Positions 8,054-10,863 of a stretch of 10,863 nucleotides of DNA are shown piece by piece; position 1 is the first letter of the stretch; each line of letters opens with the position of its first letter. A program made the position numbers and the translations under genes. The DNA is taken from the NCBI GenBank assembly GCA_012735355.1, contig JAAYHP010000588.1:1-10863 (forward strand), read 5' to 3'. Under the pieces are notes generated by a model. That model was not told the DNA's origin. It was given only the letters and a program-made list of their open reading frames with translations, and ran no database searches. This stretch comes from Lysinibacillus sp. Lineage in GTDB: Bacteria > Bacillota > Bacilli > Bacillales_A > Planococcaceae.

Positions 8054-8055
8054 AT

Positions 8056-8838
8056 TCATTTCCTCTCTTCTTGTTGATTTCTTTTATAAATAATATATAG
8101 ACCTTTTAAAGTTAAAAATTTGTCTACAACATCTATTAACTTTGTTTCGTTGGCAAAAAAATCCGCCAGCTCACCAGTTGCAATAACAAGTGGTTCTTCT
8201 TTACTTTGCTCTTTCATGCGACTAACAATTCCTTCAACTTGTCCTAAAAAGCCGTAAAACATCCCAGCCTGAATGGAGGTAATTGTATTCTTGCCAATAA
8301 TATCAGCAGGTTTTGCAATTTCCACTCTCGGCAATTTGGACGCTTTTGCAAATAATGCATCGGAAGAAATAGTGACACCAGGAGCAATAACTCCTCCTAA
8401 ATAGTGACCCTTTTCATTGATAAAACTATATGTAATCGCTGTACCAAAGTCCACAATGATCAATGGTTTAAAACCATATTCTTGAACCGCAGCAACAGCA
8501 TTGACAATGCGGTCCGTTCCTACTTCCCTAGGATTATCACATTTAATATTTAATCCCGTTTTCACTCCTGGCCCTACAACGATTGGCTTAAAGCGGAAAT
8601 ACTTCCAACACATTTCTTCTAACGTATACATAATTGGAGGGACAACGGAAGATATAATTATTCCTTGAATATCTTTGAATGTGATGCCAACATAATTAAA
8701 AAATGCGTGTATTTGCATGCCATATTCATCGGCTGTTTTATTTTTCTCCGTCTCCATTTCCCAATGGTATACTAATTGATCATTGTTATATACTCCTAAC
8801 GATATTTTAGAGTTTTCAACATCGATCACTAAAATCAT
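8056..8838 (-). CDS. coaX: type III pantothenate kinase (CoaX), divergent
   Basis: Member of the ASKHA-fold type III family that phosphorylates pantothenate, the first step of coenzyme A synthesis. Length is 260 residues, as expected (258 in Bacillus subtilis). Conserved parts include [15 protein letters not shown] (63-70), GVKTGLNI (91-98), DRIVNAVAA (109-117), VDFGTA (129-134), GGVIAPGV and the IGKNT region, so Asp6, Asp109 and Asp130 are kept. Several signature positions differ from the usual form: DVGNTN is DVENSK (Glu8, Ser10, Lys11), GADRIV is GTDRIV, FGTATT is FGTAIT and ATGGLA is ATGELA (Glu223). The frame is intact, so this is not a simple pseudogene. ATG 8838 follows a modest GGAAGTGG; an extension to 8856 has no binding site. 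It is first gene of the coaX-hslO-yacD unit. It may be an impaired kinase, or a CoaX fold turned to another role. Confidence 0.9.
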   Translation of the reverse strand: MILVIDVENSKISLGVYNNDQLVYHWEMETEKNKTADEYGMQIHAFFNYVGITFKDIQGIIISSVVPPIMYTLEEMCWKYFRFKPIVVGPGVKTGLNIKCDNPREVGTDRIVNAVAAVQEYGFKPLIIVDFGTAITYSFINEKGHYLGGVIAPGVTISSDALFAKASKLPRVEIAKPADIIGKNTITSIQAGMFYGFLGQVEGIVSRMKEQSKEEPLVIATGELADFFANETKLIDVVDKFLTLKGLYIIYKRNQQEERK

Positions 8839-8868
8839 TAAGACCACTTCCATCATTCGTTTGATGAA

Positions 8869-8898
8869 ATCATACCATACTGTATAACGTTACCTCAA
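8869..8898 (-). promoter_or_regulatory. likely sigma-A-type promoter of coaX-hslO-yacD
   Basis: TTGAGG (8898-8893), an 18-base spacer and TATGAT (8874-8869) preceded by TGG, giving a TG-extended -10. It lies between the ftsH terminator and coaX, about 30 bases before the coaX start. Confidence 0.55.
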
Positions 8899-8930
8899 AA
8901 GGATTCAACCATTATTTAAAAAACCTTTTT

Positions 8931-8973
8931 CAATTAAAAAAGTAGTATCAGAGAACAAACCCTGATACTACTT
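8931..8973 (-). terminator. strong intrinsic terminator of ftsH
   Basis: On the minus strand a perfect 12-bp stem (AAGTAGTATCAG, 8973-8962, with CTGATACTACTT, 8951-8940) encloses a 10-base loop and runs into a T-run. It lies about 25 bases after the ftsH stop codon and separates ftsH from coaX. Confidence 0.9.
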
Positions 8974-8998
8974 ATTCTTATTTCATTAGTAAGTTAAC

Positions 8999-10863
8999 TT
9001 ATTCTTTCTTCTCTTCATTGCTATCCTTTAGATCTGAAGATGAATTATCCTTCGGTAAATCGTCAGTAGTCGAAGCTTTTTCCTCTCCAGCTACTTCTTC
9101 GTTAATTTGTCTAGAGCCAGCCTTCTCAATGCTAACGACATTAGACTCAGAAGTAGGCTTTTCTACTTGTTCATCTGATTCGCCGATTTTTTCGTCAACT
9201 GTAGTGATTTTAATTGTTTCTTCTGTTTCTTCTTCTGTTGATTCTGGAAGTCGGCCGTAATCACGTAAATGTTCAATTTGCTCTGCATTTAATGTTTCAT
9301 GTTCCATTAATGTTTGAGCAATTAAATCTAACAAATCACGTTTTTCTGTTAGAATGCGTTTTACTCGTTCATACTGAGTGTTTACTATTTCTTGCATTTC
9401 TTTATCGATTTCATAAGCGATTGCTTCAGAATAGTTTTGATCTGAATTAAAATCTCTTCCTAAAAATACATTTCCGCCTTGGGAAGAACCAAATTGCACT
9501 TGACCTAGCTTATCACTCATACCGAATTCAGTTACCATTCGGCGAGCAATGTTCGTTACTTTCTGGAAGTCGTTATGAGCACCAGTAGATACTTCGCCTA
9601 AAACGATTTCTTCCGCAGCGCGACCACCTAGTAATCCCGCAATGCGATCTAGTAACTCTTCCTTCGTTTGGAAGAACCGTTCCTCTTTCGGTAACATAAT
9701 CGCATAACCGCCTGCTTGACCCCTTGGAACTATCGTTACTTTGTGTACCTTTTCAGCAGAATCAAGAGTTAAACCAACTACAACGTGCCCTGCTTCATGG
9801 TAAGCAACCAATCTTTTCTCTTTCGGTGTATAAGCCCGGCTTGTTTTTGCAGGACCAGCAATCACTCGGTCACTAGCTTCATCAATATCCACCATATAAA
9901 TTTTTCGTTTTCCTTTACGAGCTGCAACTAAAGCGGCTTCGTTTAGCAAGTTTTCTAAATCCGCACCAGAGAAACCTGGAGTACGTTGTGCCACCGCTTT
10001 CAAATCTACTTCTTCTGCCAATGGCTTGTTTCGAGCATGCACTTTCAAAATTGCTTCTCGACCTTTCACATCCGGATGACCTACCGTAATTTGACGGGCA
10101 AAACGACCTGGTCGTAATAAAGCTTTATCTAAAATATCTGGTCGGTTTGTAGCAGCAATGATGATAATTCCTTCATTCACGCCGAAACCGTCCATTTCAA
10201 CTAGCAATTGGTTCAACGTTTGTTCACGCTCGTCGTGACCGCCACCAAGACCTGCACCACGTTGACGACCTACTGCATCAATCTCGTCGATAAAGATGAT
10301 ACATGGCGCATTTTTCTTCGCATTTTCAAACAAGTCACGTACTCGAGATGCTCCAACTCCGACAAACATTTCTACGAAGTCTGAACCTGAAATTGAGAAG
10401 AATGGAACTCCCGCCTCACCTGCTACAGCACGAGCAAGCAATGTTTTACCTGTACCTGGAGGACCTACTAAAAGAATCCCTTTCGGAATTCGAGCCCCCA
10501 TCTCCGTAAACTTGCGATGATCTTTCAGGAACTCTACTACTTCCACTAATTCAGCTTTTTCTTCATCTGCTCCAGCTACATCATCAAAGCGAACTTTTTT
10601 CTTTTCAGAATCATATAATTTCGCTTTGCTTTTTCCAAAGTTCATCACTTTATTTCCTCCACCTTGAGTTTGACTCAATAGGAAGAAGAATAAAATGATA
10701 ATGATGATGAATGGAATAATTCCTGTAAAGAATTGAACCCATGCACTTGATTCAGGAGCCGGTAAAAAGCGAATTTCTGGATTATTTTCAATAGCGTCGT
10801 CTATTTTTTCCATCAGCGCCGGATTGTTTTGAGGAAGGTTTACTGTAAAGGTTCTGTCTCTTA
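8999..10863 (-). CDS. ftsH: ATP-dependent zinc metalloprotease FtsH, 5' end cut by the window
   Basis: Membrane-bound hexameric AAA protease that degrades misfolded membrane proteins and short-lived regulators. The frame stays open to the edge; RTFTVNLP upstream of Met 10813 belongs to the extracytoplasmic region, so the first membrane segment and true start lie outside. Numbered from that Met: second membrane segment 31-46, Walker A GPPGTGKT 117-124, pore loop MFVGVG 149-154, Walker B FIDEID 174-179, second region of homology 220-241, zinc motif HEAGH 339-343 and third zinc ligand Asp415. An acidic tail of about 80 residues (525-604) is longer than in Bacillus subtilis FtsH. Odd point: the arginine-finger motif RPGRFDR reads RPGRFAR, with Ala239 (GCC, 10099-10097) where Asp is nearly invariant. 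Both arginines are kept. A strong terminator follows. Confidence 0.97.
   Translation of the reverse strand, partial: RDRTFTVNLPQNNPALMEKIDDAIENNPEIRFLPAPESSAWVQFFTGIIPFIIIIILFFFLLSQTQGGGNKVMNFGKSKAKLYDSEKKKVRFDDVAGADEEKAELVEVVEFLKDHRKFTEMGARIPKGILLVGPPGTGKTLLARAVAGEAGVPFFSISGSDFVEMFVGVGASRVRDLFENAKKNAPCIIFIDEIDAVGRQRGAGLGGGHDEREQTLNQLLVEMDGFGVNEGIIIIAATNRPDILDKALLRPGRFARQITVGHPDVKGREAILKVHARNKPLAEEVDLKAVAQRTPGFSGADLENLLNEAALVAARKGKRKIYMVDIDEASDRVIAGPAKTSRAYTPKEKRLVAYHEAGHVVVGLTLDSAEKVHKVTIVPRGQAGGYAIMLPKEERFFQTKEELLDRIAGLLGGRAAEEIVLGEVSTGAHNDFQKVTNIARRMVTEFGMSDKLGQVQFGSSQGGNVFLGRDFNSDQNYSEAIAYEIDKEMQEIVNTQYERVKRILTEKRDLLDLIAQTLMEHETLNAEQIEHLRDYGRLPESTEEETEETIKITTVDEKIGESDEQVEKPTSESNVVSIEKAGSRQINEEVAGEEKASTTDDLPKDNSSSDLKDSNEEKKE

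Noticed and set aside
8056..8838. coaX as a pseudogene
   Set aside because: The frame is full length with no stop or shift, and most family blocks are intact. Changed residues alone do not justify the label.

Overview
The window looks like the chromosome of a low-GC, AT-rich Gram-positive bacterium of the Bacillales. The gene order matches the conserved Bacillus block ftsH-coaX-hslO-yacD-cysK-(pabBAC)-folP-folB-folK-(yazB)-dusB-lysS, here entirely on the minus strand, so it reads from high to low coordinates. The proteins resemble their Bacillus counterparts along most of their length. The pab genes and yazB are missing, and FtsH has a long acidic tail. I infer a Bacillus relative, possibly of the Planococcaceae/Lysinibacillus group, but that placement rests on overall resemblance only.

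Layout in the direction of transcription. (1) 10863-8999: ftsH, missing its first codons at the window edge and closed by a strong intrinsic terminator. (2) 8838-6244: a new sigma-A-like promoter, then the tightly packed set coaX (type III pantothenate kinase), hslO (Hsp33 redox chaperone) and a yacD-type membrane-anchored parvulin-like protein; the last two overlap. (3) 6113-5184: cysK with its own near-consensus promoter and a clear terminator. (4) 5033-2202: folP, folB, folK and dusB, three folate-synthesis genes in near-continuous coding followed by a tRNA dihydrouridine synthase that starts at TTG. (5) 1961-471: lysS, starting at GTG, with an intrinsic terminator about 100 bases after its stop. 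(6) 1-190: no gene, but three degenerate repeats of about 66 bp, each carrying TTGACA on the minus strand; two also carry a well-spaced, TG-extended -10 box. This looks like a tandem promoter array firing out of the left edge, most likely into a ribosomal RNA operon, which follows lysS in Bacillus subtilis.

The genes serve core functions: membrane protein quality control (FtsH), redox and folding stress (HslO, YacD), CoA synthesis (CoaX), cysteine synthesis (CysK), folate synthesis (FolP, FolB, FolK), tRNA modification (DusB) and tRNA charging (LysS). Several recommended starts lie downstream of the longest open frame because ribosome binding sites and family alignment support them.

I see no mobile element, CRISPR array, phage gene or defence system, and no clearly new multi-gene system. 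The points most worth a second look are the tandem promoter array, a CoaX with several changed family-signature residues including its phosphate-binding loop, an Asp-to-Ala change between the arginine fingers of FtsH, and a perfect 11-bp inverted repeat inside yacD.
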